Positions 20,854 to 33,120 of a stretch of DNA of 64,000 nucleotides are shown here, in pieces. Each line of letters begins with the position of its first letter. The stretch's first letter is position 1. Made by a program: the position numbers and the translations under genes. The DNA is from Xiphophorus maculatus (Eukaryota > Chordata > Actinopteri > Cyprinodontiformes > Poeciliidae). The DNA is taken from assembly GCF_002775205.1 (NCBI RefSeq), contig NC_036443.1, positions 10,097,698-10,161,697 of the forward strand, given 5' to 3'. The notes beneath the pieces were generated by a model that saw only the letters and a program-made list of their open reading frames with translations, did not search any database and had not been told where the DNA came from.

Positions 20854-23800
20854 GTAAACTTTAAAGCCCTAGAACGTCACACCTGGGACAAGCTGCTATT
20901 TTAAGGAGACAGACAAACCTACTAAGTTTTGACTCACAGGGACAGATGTTTTTTTCTGTATAAAAAAAAACAAGCTACAATTGTTTTCCTTCCAATAGAA
21001 CTCCTTAGAATTAAAAAGCTAACAAAACTTTGAAGGATTGTAGGAAAGTTATAGGAGTACAAATATAAAAACTTCCCCCATGTGTCATTATATCTGAAAT
21101 GTGAATTCAGGGAATGACTCTTCCAGTGATGTAGCGCTTTTGATAATGCATACCTCTTATGGACACCAACTAACAGATTCTTGTCTTGGAATTGATCTGT
21201 TTAGAAACGAGAGACTCATGGTCCTTCGCTGTCTGAATGATCTTTTCCTTTTAGAAATGAGACCATATCAAGGGTCAAGCTAGACAGCTTTTCTAGTGAT
21301 CAGACTCATCACTGAGAACGCTGAAGTCTTGTTCATGTTTGACATTAAAATTTAAACTGTGTGTTTTTTTTGTCAGATGTGACTCGAGGGGACAGTGGGG
21401 ATCCAAAAAAGGAACATTCAGAGCGCAAAGAGGACGAGCGTGGACTTTTTTATTCAAAACACAATCCAGTACCAACTCGGGGGCACAACAACCTTCACCC
21501 AAACCCTTCCCCCAGCCCCAAATCCTCCCATCACTTCATCTACCCTTACAATGGTTCCTCCCCTGTGCCGAATACAGGCACAAACTGTCATCACCCCCTA
21601 GATGCTTTTAGAAGACATCATCATCATCCTCCTCTCCCAACAGCCTCCACTGCTTCCACTAGCTCTTCGTTTCCACCTCACAGCCCTGCCCAGAGGTCAC
21701 CCCACACACCCACGCCTCAAAACACCAGTCAAGGTCAAATAACACCCAAAACCCCTGACACCCCTAGCTCTCCCTGGTTAGGTCACCTGTCATCGCCTCC
21801 TCCCTCTTCCCCTATGACTCTTGGAGGAGTGAGAGGAGGACAGACTCATTACCCTTTAACTCCCCTTTCTCCATCTAACTCCTTCTCTCCCTCGGTGCAC
21901 CCCATGGGTTTGCCTTCTCAACAGCGATCCCGCCACCCGTCTGCCTCTCCTTCCTCTGCGTCCGAGCATGGAGGAGGTTCCACGCCGGCCGAAGGAGGAG
22001 GAGGACTGATGGGAAATAACTTACCCCACAGGAGGAAGTCTGCCTCTTCCTCTCCACACTCCCCAGTCCCCTGCGGATCCCCTCTTCCCAGCCCCCACTT
22101 CCCCAAGTACAAGCTGGAAGACATCTTGGAGCAGTTTAAGAACTCAGGCAACAGCAGCACTAACAACCACCACATCCTGAACCCCACTAACTCTTCTTTA
22201 CCCACCAACCAAAGCACCAGTCACCCACATGCCGTTTCCTCAAAGCCCACCAAGGGCACCGTGACTCCGGCCGACAGTGCGAGACCAAAAGGTTTCGGTT
22301 TGAGTCAGTCGGCGCCCTCTAACTTGTCTCTGGGGCCGCTGCTGAATCACCACTATAGCCATCAGGGCAAGCTGCCACACCCAGTTTCGTTCCCCGCCAG
22401 TACCCTGCTCTCCGCAGCGGCCAAGGCTCAGCTGGCCAACCAGATCACCCAGGGCTCAAACACATCCAGCAGCGCAGGGAACTTGCACTCCACTCTGGAT
22501 GTGTTGAAAGAGGCCCAACAGCAACAAAAGGTAACAAACAGCACTTTACATAACAGCATCGCTTCCTCTTCCATCGCTTCTGCTAGGCTTCCTCATCCCT
22601 CCCTCGCAGCGGCTTCTGCTGTTCTCTTTCCCCCGTCCCAAACTCTAGCCCAGTCCCTCGTGTCCTCCTCGCCCCACCCACCCCTGACAGCAGAACGGGG
22701 CGCGGCGCACAGGAAGAGGCGGCGGCGATCCCCCACAGTCGTTGGTGCGCTGAGAGACATGCTGCCACTCGCCAACGGAGTCCGAAAAGCGGCAGCCGAC
22801 GAGGCCGCATCTGCTACGGTTATCAACCTTTCCTCTTCTTCCACATCCTTCCCCTCCTCCTCCTTCTCACACTCCTACTCTACCTCAGTTGTGCAAAATC
22901 AGAGTACAGTCACATTGGAAAACCATCATCCCAGCCTCCCCAGACTCTCCGCTCCTCCGGGACATCTGTCCACGTCTCCTCTGCCAAACGAGACTCGGAG
23001 TTTCACTACAGCCCCCACACCCATGCCTCTTAGCATAGACCCCCCAACCCAACCGCTGTCCGCTTTGTTACACCTGCTCAGCGTTCAGAACGCGCAGGCT
23101 ACTGCGTCACACTCGGCCTCAGCTCCGTCAAGACCTGCCGAAGGTGGTGGACACACTAATGAACCGAACTTGAGGCAATCCCCACCTTCTACTTCTTCTA
23201 ATGCCAGAACACAACAGAGTCGACCCGTATGCCAAACAGATGACACTAATCTTTTACCCCTAGTGCAGCAGCCCCTTTCTTCCCCTTCCCCCTCCTCTTC
23301 TGTCACATTACAGTCCCACTCTCCTCCACAGTCGACTATATCGACTCCTCTCCAAAGAGGCTCTCCTTGTAAGTCAAATGAAGTTTTTCAGAGCAACTCT
23401 GACCCGTCTCAGCGAACTACTTCCTCTCTCGCCGACACGGATCAGCCGTCTGACAACTACATTCACACGTCAGACTCGCTTTCCCAGGCGTCTTCGTACA
23501 CGGCCTCTCCTCCGAGAGCTGTCGCCGTGGAGACCGGGAGCAGCAGCCCACTAACATCAGTGAACCTGAATCAGGCAGAAGGCAAAGCTTCTGCAGGAGT
23601 ACCCTCTTCTCCGAAGCCTCTGGATCTCAGTAACCACGTCCTGGCTCTTTTCTCTGCGTCCTCCACTGTGACTCAGGAGGAGGGGGATTCCTCCAACCAC
23701 GCCGCCGAAGATGATGCGTCTTCCACAGAAAACCCTGCAGCAGGTAACGTTATATAGTCAATCTGCGTGTTTTTCATATAGTACGCATTGTTAAAGTGTT

Positions 23801-26800
23801 AATGTTCCTTGAAATTTTACATTTTGTGTATTTTGGAGGATTTTATGGGATGGAGCAACAATGTTGCGCATAAGTGTGAAGTGGACACAAAACGATAAAT
23901 GTTGTAATAGATTGTCTGGACTTTGATTGGGCCACTCTAAAACTTTATTGTGCTTTGATCTAAACCTTTGATTATACCTGTAGTTGTTTGTCTAGGAGTG
24001 TCCTGCTGGGAGAAGAGCCTCCTCCCTAATCGCAAATATTTTGCAGCCTCTAACAGGTTTTCTTCCAGTTTTGCGACGTGTCCATCTAGTTCCACATCAA
24101 CTTAAACCAGTTTAAATGTTTGTGATGAAGAAAAGTCTCCCCTCAGCATTATTCTACCACAGCCATTTTTTACTGTGGTGTTTTCCCAACACACGTAGCA
24201 TTTTACATGTGCAGCAGATCAGAAAGTTTCCTCTTGGCCTCATCTGACACTGTCTATTCCTTTTATCAAGAAAGCCAAGATTAAAATGCACAACTAATAG
24301 TTATATTGTCAATAAATTTGCTCATCTGAGCCTTAGATCATTGCTCTCTAGACCTGCACAAAATATTGAACCATTGTCGTAATATCAGCCAGTTAGTATG
24401 CTTGATATATTTGACCAGGCTTTTAGATGGTCTTATCACATGAAATCCCAATAAAATACATTGAATATTGTGGCTGCAAAATATCAGTGTTTGAATACTT
24501 TTGCAAGATACTGTAAATAAACTTGCAATGTATAGTGAATAACTATGTTCAGCAGTTTGCAGTAATTATAAAATGTAAACGTATACGTTGTTTCTCATCC
24601 TTATATTATTTAGCAGCGGTATCAGTTCGCTAAAAGTTCAATACTGTTTTCAGTGGCATTTTTGTCAATGCTGCTGTCTTGACGCTGTTTAAAATGTTTC
24701 ATTCTCTGTGCACTGCAAAAACACAAAATCTTACCAAGTATATTTGCTCCAGTTTCTAATGCAAATATCTTGGTACACTTGAAATAAGAGAAAACTAACT
24801 TACAAGTAACTTCTCAGCAAGATATAGGAGCATGTTATAAGCCAATAGTTCCTTAATTTTGATGAAAAGGTTCTAGTTCCATTGGCAAATTATTTCTCTG
24901 AAAACATGGGGAAATATCTTGTGATAAGTGAAATAATCTGCCAATGGAACAAGTACTTTTTCATCAAAATTAAGAAAAAACTGACTTAAAACAAGCTCAT
25001 ATTTTTTGCTGAAAAGTTATTTGTAAGTAAATTTTGTCTTACTAAAATATTTGCACTAGAAACTAAACCAAAAACTACTTGGTCTAGTTTCTTGGTAAAA
25101 ATTTTGTTTTTGCAGTGTAAGATGTCTTTAAAATTCCTCTTCTTGTTTTTTAACTCAATCTGAATAAAAGTTAATACTTTTGGGGGCGGGGGGTTTCTCC
25201 ACAGTACAAGTGGAACATGAACATTTAGATCCAAAGACGCCTCCAGCCTCCACCAGCCCCACCTTCAGTGTCACTGCGCCCCACGAGGGGAGTCACAGTC
25301 CCGCTAGCTCGACCGGTGTGGGAGAGACCGCAGCTCCATTAGCGCTGGCGGAAGCTTTTCCCTTCATGAACCAGGAGCAGCTGCTTCAGCTGCTGTCATC
25401 CACAGGAGGTTTACCGTCGCTCTTGGATTCCACAGTCCTGGCATCATTGCCCTTAGGGGGGCTCTGGCTGGGAGGGCAACATGCGCAGTTACCTCCCGCC
25501 TCTGTTACGCCACAGCCACCACTGAACCTCGCAGAGCCGCACCAACCAGAGCAGCCGCATTTACTAGTGCAGGAAACGCAGCAACAAAACCAAGAGCAGA
25601 AGCAGCAGCAGGTTAACAACAACCCTTTGTTTCCTTTGCTGCCCCTGTTGAGTAGCGGGCACGGGGAGCTGCCGCTGAACCTTCTGGGCCTGCTGAACCC
25701 GCTCGCTGCCTCGGCGCCGTCTGCAGGACAGGAAGCAGACCTAACAGAGAGATCAAGTCTTCAAGCCCTGCTCATGGCCTCTGTTCTGGTCGGGCAGCAG
25801 CCCACCTCCTTGTTGCCTCTGTCGGTGCTGGGTCACCTGAACCAGATCAGCTTGGAGGTTCCGATTCAGCACTCCCAACAGATCCCCGGCACGCTGGAGG
25901 GGCTCAGCCTCGATAAGACCTCTGGCCTCCTCGATCCGACCTCAGGCCTCTTAGACATAACCCACGGCCTTCTTCCTCTTACCACCGGAGCGGAGAATCC
26001 AATCCAAGCTCTGCAGTCTCTGCTCCTTCCTGCCGCTCTTCCTCCACCCCCTGCAGCCTTCCTGCCCCTCAGCCCCGCTCTGCTCACAGCTGCCCTGAGC
26101 TCTGCTGAGCTCCACTCTCCTCCCAACACCCAGTTAGCTCCTGCACAGCAAACCCAACATACCCAGCCTCAGGTAGGCTCCGACCTCCTGCTACCTCTTT
26201 CTACTCGGCTCATTCTCAATTAGGGCTGCAACTAACCTTTATTTTAGAATTTGAATTTATTGTTTGACACCATACACATACAATGTGATTAAAGTCAGCT
26301 CCAACAGTACAAACAATGTAGGAAATATATGCAATATAAACATAAATATGGTGATATTTACAATATTAAATCAGGTAAATGCATATATACATTCACATAT
26401 ACATATACATTCAGTTACTGATTAATCTAGTGATTATTCTGATTCATCGGATCAAAAAATGGCACATTCTGAAGATCTCTTATTTAACCACTTGAGCCTT
26501 TTTTTAATATTAGAAAACCTTTTTAAATACAAAAACAAATATTGTCTAAAATGCAATAACTGAATCTGAACCGGGTGAAACTAATAGTATGCCTAACTAT
26601 ATACAGTACATATTAAGGTTTTGGCTTAATCACTGCTCTGAATATGTTGTTTTTTAGCATATGGCCTGTTTTAGAGTCTGTATACTCCAGCTAGAAATTC
26701 ATTGATTACTAAATTTGTTGACCATTATTTCAATAATCGATTCATCATGATTAATCCGACTAATTGTTTCAGCCCTATTCTCATTAACCTTCAAAATCCT

Positions 26801-29800
26801 GGGATTTTATTTACTTAACTGCTCTGTTGTAGTTCCTGTTTGTTTAAAATTGGAAATCTTAGTATCTGTTTTATTTCCTTAAGATTTTAGTAAAAAAAAA
26901 AAAAAGATGAGTTTTGTTATAATTTCTTGATTCCAAGAGATGTAAATGAAAGTATTTTAAGATTAATTTTCAGCGTTAAACCGTTTGTGGGATGTTTATA
27001 CAAACAGTGCTGGTGAATCAAAGTAAAACAGAAATCAAGTATCGTATGAAATATAGTAACTTCAGGCACCACCTTTTTGTCTAAATAGTAAAAAAAACCA
27101 ACTATTTAAATATTGCATTTTCAGATCTGATTTAACTTCTGGTACCGTTTTATAATTGCCACATCTGTTCCAAAATGTTAGTCATCAGTGATCAAAAACA
27201 GAAATTATATGTTTTTGCCTAATCAATTAGGATGGAAGTTGTTGGAATTTATTATAGAATCGTCTTAATAAAAATCTAACTTTGGATTTTCAATATTTTG
27301 ATAGTTGTCTTTTTTTCTAAAGATGTTGAAAGTGTACCTTGTTCTGTACGATGCTCTGCTATGCAGGTACCCACTGATACAGCTGTTGACACCCTCATCC
27401 CAGTCTCTCTCCAAGGCAAAGATAATTCTCTCCTCCAACAATTACTTCCCACTTTGCTTAACCCATCTATGTTAGGTGAGTTGGTGTCTAACCTCCGAAA
27501 TGCTCTTTTTTATTTTATTTGATGTTTAAGTTTAGAACATTAAGCATTTAGCTAGTTTTTTCAGCAACTTGTGAGCAACCCAGTGCCTTTGTGTCTCTTT
27601 AGGAGACGTTCCCGGGATCGCCGGGCTCCAGAACATGGTCGGCCTCGGAGCGGGTTCCATTCTTTTGTCCCCAGTTCAAGCTTCTGCTTTGGGTTTGCTG
27701 CAGAGCCCTGATGGAGGAATCAACTTACTCAATAACATCCAGGTAGGTTATTGCTGTTATTTAGACTTCTGACATTGGGTGTTTTTGTTTTGTCAGCGTA
27801 TCGCTGCTTGTGTTGCAGCATTGCTCTTGTTTATGACACTGAAACCAGACGTTTTGCTACACATGCATAAAAATATAAACACATGACGGTGAACCGACAG
27901 ACTTTAGAGCAAGTCATAATTTCTTGACTTAGAAAATGCAGAAGGATAAATTGCATAGAATTGGTAAATTAGACTTGTATGTAATTATGATATAGTGGCA
28001 GCTAAACATTGCACTTGTGGTTGAGGTAAAGTTTTAATAAATCTGGCAATTTGATGACTTGTACCTGGTATCACTGCTGACTGAATATATCGAAAACAGA
28101 TGTAGCCTCTAAGATTGAGAAGGAAAGTTTTTCCCAGGTTTGGTTGAATCTTCAGTTCCGCAGCCAAACTTTGTTAGCATTATGCAAATAGCAGTCTATG
28201 TATGCATGCCGTCGAGAATGTGGATCCTCTTCTTAATTGTGAGATTATTCAATGGGGAAATCATTCTCTGTAATGGTTGGCAACCTATCTACCTCTACTG
28301 CTTCTCTTACCTCTGGAGTCCCACAAGGAATCATCCTTGGTCCCTTAGTTTTTTTTCTCTCTACTTGCTGCAACTTGGATCAAACGCAACCTGTCCTTTC
28401 ACTGTTATACAGAGAACATGCAAATATATCTGCTAGTAAATAGCAACAGCAATTAAACTCTTACTACTTTGCTTGCCTGTATTTCAGATACTTAGCAGTA
28501 GTTGGCTCACATTTTTCTATATTTAAACAAGGACAAAATTTAATGTACACTGTTTGAGAAGAGTGAAGTAGCTGGCCTGCAGGCTGACATCAGTGCCAAA
28601 ATTCAGCTTGAAAGCCCAAAGATCAAACCAGGCAATCTTGCAGTACTTTGTTCTGCCTTCCTGTTACCTACTGAAAGTCTCGCTCTTTCCCACAGCCTAA
28701 ACTAACGCCAGACATGTCTCAGTATGTCATAGAAAATGTTTTTTTTTTTTTAAGTATCTTTGTCTCTATTTTGTCCAGTGTTTTGAAGACCTTATTAATA
28801 CTGAATAACACAAAAAATAACTAGCAGCATCCACACTGAAGAGTATTGTTCTCTGCAAGGCTTGGTAGCCTTTAGTATGTTGCCTTTACTGACTAAAAAA
28901 GAAAAAAAGATTTTTGAGTTCCCGAGTGGACACTCTTTAGCGCCTCTCAAGCCACATATCGACTTTCTCTCTTCTTCTTCTTTGGCTGTTAACCATGTCG
29001 TTTGTTTCCTGTCCAGCTGAACCTTGCGCCTCCCTCAGACGGAGAGAAACCCGGCTCTTTGCAGGAAACCCAAAGACCAGCCTCACACGAAGGTTTACCG
29101 GCCAGCGAAATTGCTCCTGAAGTATCTCCATGTCCTGTTTCGGCTCTGGGTCCTCCTCCTGCTCAAGAATCCCCTCCGCCCGCTCAGAGGGGGTCGGAGG
29201 GCAGGTCCGTCATTGACCCTTACACCTCTTTCATGGACACCATTTATACCTCTTTTCTTCAAGTGAGTGCTAAAGAACAGGAAGACGGGGCTCAACTGGG
29301 GCCGTCAGACCCTACTTCACCCTTCTGTGCCTTACCGCCGGTTTCTTTCCCCCTGGAGCACCAGAGCTTGTCCACTAATGCCCCCACTCTGCCCCAGGCG
29401 AGCGCCCCCATCTCCCTGAGCCCACGGCGAGCTTGCTCGCTCCGCAACCCGGACTTATCACGACTCAGCCTGGAAGCTTCCGCTCATTCTCCGGCCCAGG
29501 GGACGCCCAAGCCAACAGAAGACGGGCCTACGTCCCCGCTACAGAGGAAGCCAGTCATAGAGGGACACACCCACCTAGAGCCACCTTTGCACCCCATATA
29601 CTTGGAGGAGGCTAAGACGGACTGTACTGGTCCGGCAGCAGCAGTTTGTCCATTCGTGGAAATGGGTGTGGACAGGCAGGGACAACGTCCCCACGCGGGA
29701 TACCTCAGTCCCAGAGACGGACGCAGTGAGAGGACCAGCAAAGAGACAACGGAGACATTGCTGCTCACTGGACAGGGAATGGTAAGCGGTCATGTCTCCT

Positions 29801-31228
29801 GCCTTAAGACCGAATTTATGTTCTGGTTCTGAATTATTTACTTCTGAGCCTCTGAAAATACTTTTTATATGGACTTTAAAAAAGGTGGTAGAGATATTGT
29901 GATTAAATAGAATTGCCACCAAGATATAAATTCATGATAATGTTGTAATCTTAATCCGCGGTTCTGCTCCAAGGATCAAGCAGGGGCTGCCGGGGGAGCC
30001 AGACGAGGAAGGAAAAGAAAACAAACGTAAGTTCATCTTGGACATTCTCTGGACACTTTGCTGCTTTAATTTAAATATTTGGAGTAAGTCTTGCTCTCAG
30101 TAAGCTTTAACTGTTGCGTTTCTTACTTCGATAGGCTTCAGAACGTGTTAGAAGATTTCAGAGACATGGATGCTACAGCACTAGAGGAAACCAAGGCTAC
30201 AGTAAGACACACCTGCCCCTCTAAGGCTGTTTATCAGAACAACCATGTTTTTTTAGAAGTTGTATTGTTAAGTAAGACTCTTTCCAACATGTCTTATTTA
30301 AATGTCTTTTATTCCTATAGAAAGCAGAATTAACCAATCAGGTGTTTATATAATTTAGTGCAGAGAGTATCTTCCACATGTTGCTTTTCCACCTTCCCCT
30401 CATTGAAATGTCAATTGATCCCACTAAAGTTTGCATAATAATATAAAGTTTACGATTTTATTGAGTCCCTTGACTTTGCAGCAACTTGAGGAAATCTACA
30501 GTAAATAGAAATTCTTCTTTTTAAATATCCTTCATGCTGTTTGAGCTGTTCAATGCATCCTAAAAACCTTAAAGGAAATGACATTCCTTTCCACGAGGAG
30601 CGCATTTAAATTTCTGTAAACACTCCTGTAAATAATTTAAAAGTCCCCACAGTTAGAGTCCATAAATCATGTTTTATGTACACAGCAATTAGGTTGAGTT
30701 TTGATTTAAAAAGTGTAAATGCCATTGGAAAAAAAAGACTTGTTGACTTTCATTGTTGAAAAAATGTTTGCTGTTTAGATGAATGCGGGTCCAGTCTGGC
30801 TAAGTAGATTGGACTTAGCCAGACTAAGTCCAATCTACTTAGCCAAAATAATCTGAAAATAATCCAGACCTGGAGCACGAACATCAGAGTTCCCTGTAAT
30901 ATTTGTCCTTTTTTAACCCATTGTTAAATGACATCCTTCCTCCTTTGAGTTCTTCTTCTCCTTTGCTTCCTTGTGTCCTTTCTTTGTGTTTTTTTTTTTT
31001 AACATGTGAAGGACTGAGAACTTTGGATAACTGAGTTTGGAAAAACTGCATTTTTATTTATTTATTTTTTAAAAGAAAGATGTGTCGTCACTCGGGAACA
31101 ATTTGTTACGTGAAGAGTTGAACGTTGCGCTTACATGAGGCTTTCTCCCGTTGCAGGCGGCGCTCCTGAAACCCGACAGGTCTGTGCGTGGCAGGCGGAG
31201 ACGAGGTACCAGATCTCAGAGGCAGTGA
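19032..31228 (+). CDS. mbd6: Methyl-CpG-binding domain protein 6 (MBD6)
   Basis: MBD5/MBD6-type chromatin protein; the family binds the BAP1-ASXL PR-DUB deubiquitinase through an MBD that does not read methyl-CpG. Coding exons: 19032-19147, 20223-20325, 20682-20853, 21377-23743, 25205-26172, 27367-27475, 27603-27742, 29017-29781, 29974-30026, 30135-30201, 31157-31228. Total 4932 nt, 1643 aa; phases are continuous and all introns GT-AG. The MBD is at about 20-80, then long disordered Ser/Pro/His-rich sequence, a Leu/Pro/Gln-rich region, and basic C-terminal patches. The conserved [19 protein letters not shown] block is shared by MBD5 and MBD6. MBD6 is preferred because of linkage to kif5a and stac3; MBD5 cannot be wholly excluded on sequence. 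Human MBD6 is about 1000 aa, so this form is much longer. The acceptor of exon 9 (29973) is the least certain splice. Confidence 0.88.
21377..23743 (+). CDS. mbd6: mbd6 exon 4: large Ser/Pro-rich disordered region
   Basis: A single 2367-nt exon encoding about 789 residues, very rich in Ser, Pro, His and Thr. It includes polyserine runs and a histidine patch RHHHHPPL. Conserved islands stand out: [20 protein letters not shown], the [20 protein letters not shown] block, and a basic [18 protein letters not shown] segment that is probably nuclear-localising. The exon ends at CAG|gtaacg; reading past it reaches a stop within four codons. Confidence 0.9.
23910..24515 (-). mobile_element. Tc1-like transposon relic (mbd6 intron 4)
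   Basis: This reads as an antisense Tc1-like transposase region. It shows 'tctggactttgattgggcc', 'gctttgatctaaacc' and 'gtcctgctgggag', then 'ctctaacaggttttcttcc', then the terminal block 'cacatgaaatcccaataa' and 'gaatacttttgcaagatac'. It is the best-ordered copy in the window but carries many indels. Confidence 0.75.
24711..25117. mobile_element. Palindromic MITE (mbd6 intron 4)
   Basis: Ends CACTGCAAAAACACAAAATC and its inverse (ending tttttgcagtg) define a 407-bp element that is an imperfect inverted repeat along its whole length. For example ttccattggcaaattattt near 24880 mirrors aaataatctgccaatggaa near 24935. It has no coding capacity. I could not see a clear target duplication. Confidence 0.75.
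25205..31228 (+). CDS. mbd6: mbd6 exons 5-11: Leu/Pro/Gln-rich region and basic C-terminus
   Basis: Exon 5 encodes repeated LLPL, LLSS and [10 protein letters not shown] hydrophobic motifs in a Gln/Pro background, including [20 protein letters not shown], as in other MBD5/6 proteins. Exon 8 adds ENSR-like acidic/Pro sequence with [17 protein letters not shown]. The last exons carry ARRGRKRKQ, then [20 protein letters not shown], and end in [16 protein letters not shown] and TGA. The basic patches are AT-hook-like and probably nuclear-targeting or nucleic-acid-contacting (inference). Confidence 0.87.
26221..26777. mobile_element. hAT-type nonautonomous element (mbd6 intron 5)
   Basis: A 557-bp element starting TAGGGCTGCAACTAAC and ending in its imperfect inverse, TTGTTTCAGCCCTA. 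It is flanked by TTCTCAAT (26213-26220) and TTCTCATT (26778-26785), an 8-bp target duplication with one mismatch. It lies only 48 bp after the donor of mbd6 exon 5. Confidence 0.8.
28250..28440 (+). mobile_element. LINE reverse-transcriptase relic (mbd6 intron 7)
   Basis: The plus strand encodes [14 protein letters not shown], the conserved motif of non-LTR reverse transcriptases. In another frame downstream it encodes [11 protein letters not shown], a decayed form of the catalytic aspartate block. The frame break and the missing acidic pair show it is dead. The L2/Rex-type family assignment is tentative. Confidence 0.75.
30797..30845. repeat. Perfect inverted repeat, 22-bp arms, 5-nt spacer (mbd6 intron 10)
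   Basis: The left arm 30797-30818 (starting tggctaagtagattgg) is exactly the reverse complement of the right arm 30824-30845. The spacer is ccaga. It is not part of a visible larger element. Confidence 0.95.
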
Positions 31229-32890
31229 CTAGTGGAAGAAGACATTCAGCAGTAAAACGGTGTCCAGGCGCCTCCCGACACACCCCATCCATCTCTCTGC
31301 TGTCGTCTCTACTGCTTCGAGCATTTTAGTGGGAGGGGAGACAAAACAAAACAAAAAAAAAACAAAAACAACTGCACTAACGGGATGCTGTCGTCGGGTC
31401 AACTTGAGTGTGGAAACCACTATTTAAAATAACACATAGGAGAAAGATATAGTCAGATGAATTTATTTTTTAAAACTGTGTGGGAGGGAGGGGGAGATTT
31501 TTGTGGATAGTTTTTTCACTAGATTTTCTCTTAAGTCATAAAACAACGTCTGGACTTTGTGATCAGAGACCTTTCAACTAGGTTGGCGTTATATCAATGA
31601 AAAACAAACAAGTACTGTTTTCTTCTCATCAGTGTGTTACTATGAGTCAGGATAAAGCCCGTCTACTTGAATGATGTTCTGTGTTGAAAGTGTGTCTCCA
31701 CGTGTGTGTGTGGGTGTGTATGCGTGGATTTTTGTCTTTTTGTGTGCTTGAGCGCGTGCTGTTGCTGAGCCCCAATTGTGTTTGTCAAAAATTTGTTTTG
31801 GTATCAGTATAGAAGAACCAGTCTCTCATAGCTGTTGTGTTTTTAAAGCCGGTAGTTGTATTTGAGAGAACATCTTTTTAAAGGTTTGAAGGAAGTGCTG
31901 AGAAGCAGTGAGAATGAAATGAATCTCTTTCCTCTTGAACTCAGATTTGACGTTGCTAAGGAAATGGTTTGGGTTTCTTTGGCTGTTTACATCAACCACA
32001 AAAAAAAATACATAACCGTTCATTAGCTAGAACTGTTTATTACTTGTAAGAATTGCTCATAATTAATTGAGACACAATTTAGCATTTTTTTGTACACTAT
32101 TCTAAATCTTTGTTTTTAGTTACTAAGCCTGGGTCTCTGTAACTTCCTTCTGAAATGACTGAATTAGTGAGGTTTTTGTAGATCCACAACAAATCTTGAA
32201 CAGTTCATGATACTTGAGGTGCATTATGTGACTTCTTGGCGACTCTAGTTACATTTCACGTATTATTAAAATGACATGTAGCTACGGTGCGATGGAGAGT
32301 ATTTCAAAGGCCAGCTCCCATCCACGCATTGCAGATCTAAACATTTGCACAAACTTTGAGGTTGTGGAAAGTACTGTATGTCTTTTTAAAATTGGAGAAG
32401 TGGCTTGCAAGGATAACGAGACGGAGCGTGATGGTGTCCGTGAGTGTGTGTAACTGTTGAGTCTGTGTGTGTTACTGTGGACTTGGAGTGATGCGTTTAT
32501 CCTCGCTGTGTTTCCTCATATCACTCTCTGAGCTCTCCTCCACTCACTGCCCTGCCCCAGGAGTTTTGGCATCTCTGTCTGTATTTAAAAAATATATATA
32601 TATAAAAAGAAAAGTGAAAAGAAAAGCAGATTATGCAATTTCTATACTTGGACATTTTGTACATATGTACAGTTAATGTGTTTGATTTTATATTGTCAGA
32701 GAAACACCAGAGAAAACAATTGTGAATTTTCTTGGAATTGTAATTATTTTTCTCATTCTACCCCTTTTGCTTTCAATACCTATGTTTAAAAAAAAAGAAA
32801 AAGGAAAAAAAAGACGATTAAATTGTGGACTGTAGCGTTCTTTTTTTATATGGGAGTCATTTTTTATTTAATATTAAACTATTTACACAA
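31229..32890 (+). other. mbd6: mbd6 3' untranslated region and polyadenylation signals
   Basis: AT-rich sequence following the TGA stop. Two ATTAAA signals near the end, at 32817-32822 and 32873-32878, are followed by T/G-rich sequence and suit a transcript end near 32.85-32.9 kb. The exact site is not determinable. Confidence 0.5.
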
Positions 32891-33120
32891 AAAATGTTTT
32901 GCTTTTGTTTATTTCTGTTACTGATGAGTGCCATAAATTCGAGAGCCGTTTTCCTTTTGAGTCAGATTGTGGAAGCTATGATTGGAACAAATGTCTTACC
33001 ATAGATTGATAAATATTAACTTTAGAAGATTTCAATATCGGTTGTATTATCGGTATTAACTGTAGGTAAATGATGCATTTATATATCAGAATTCTTCTTA
33101 CAGTACATTGCTGTGTTATC

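Noticed and set aside
21361-21376. Apparent ATG start of a 798-residue protein
   Set aside because: The ATG-like start is in the intron ahead of the tgtcag acceptor. The frame is exon 4 of mbd6 and is joined to the MBD exons by continuous phase.
22583-22844. Minus-strand open frames opposite mbd6 exon 4
   Set aside because: They are shadows caused by Ser/Pro/Ala-rich codon use on the sense strand; there is no homology or splice support.
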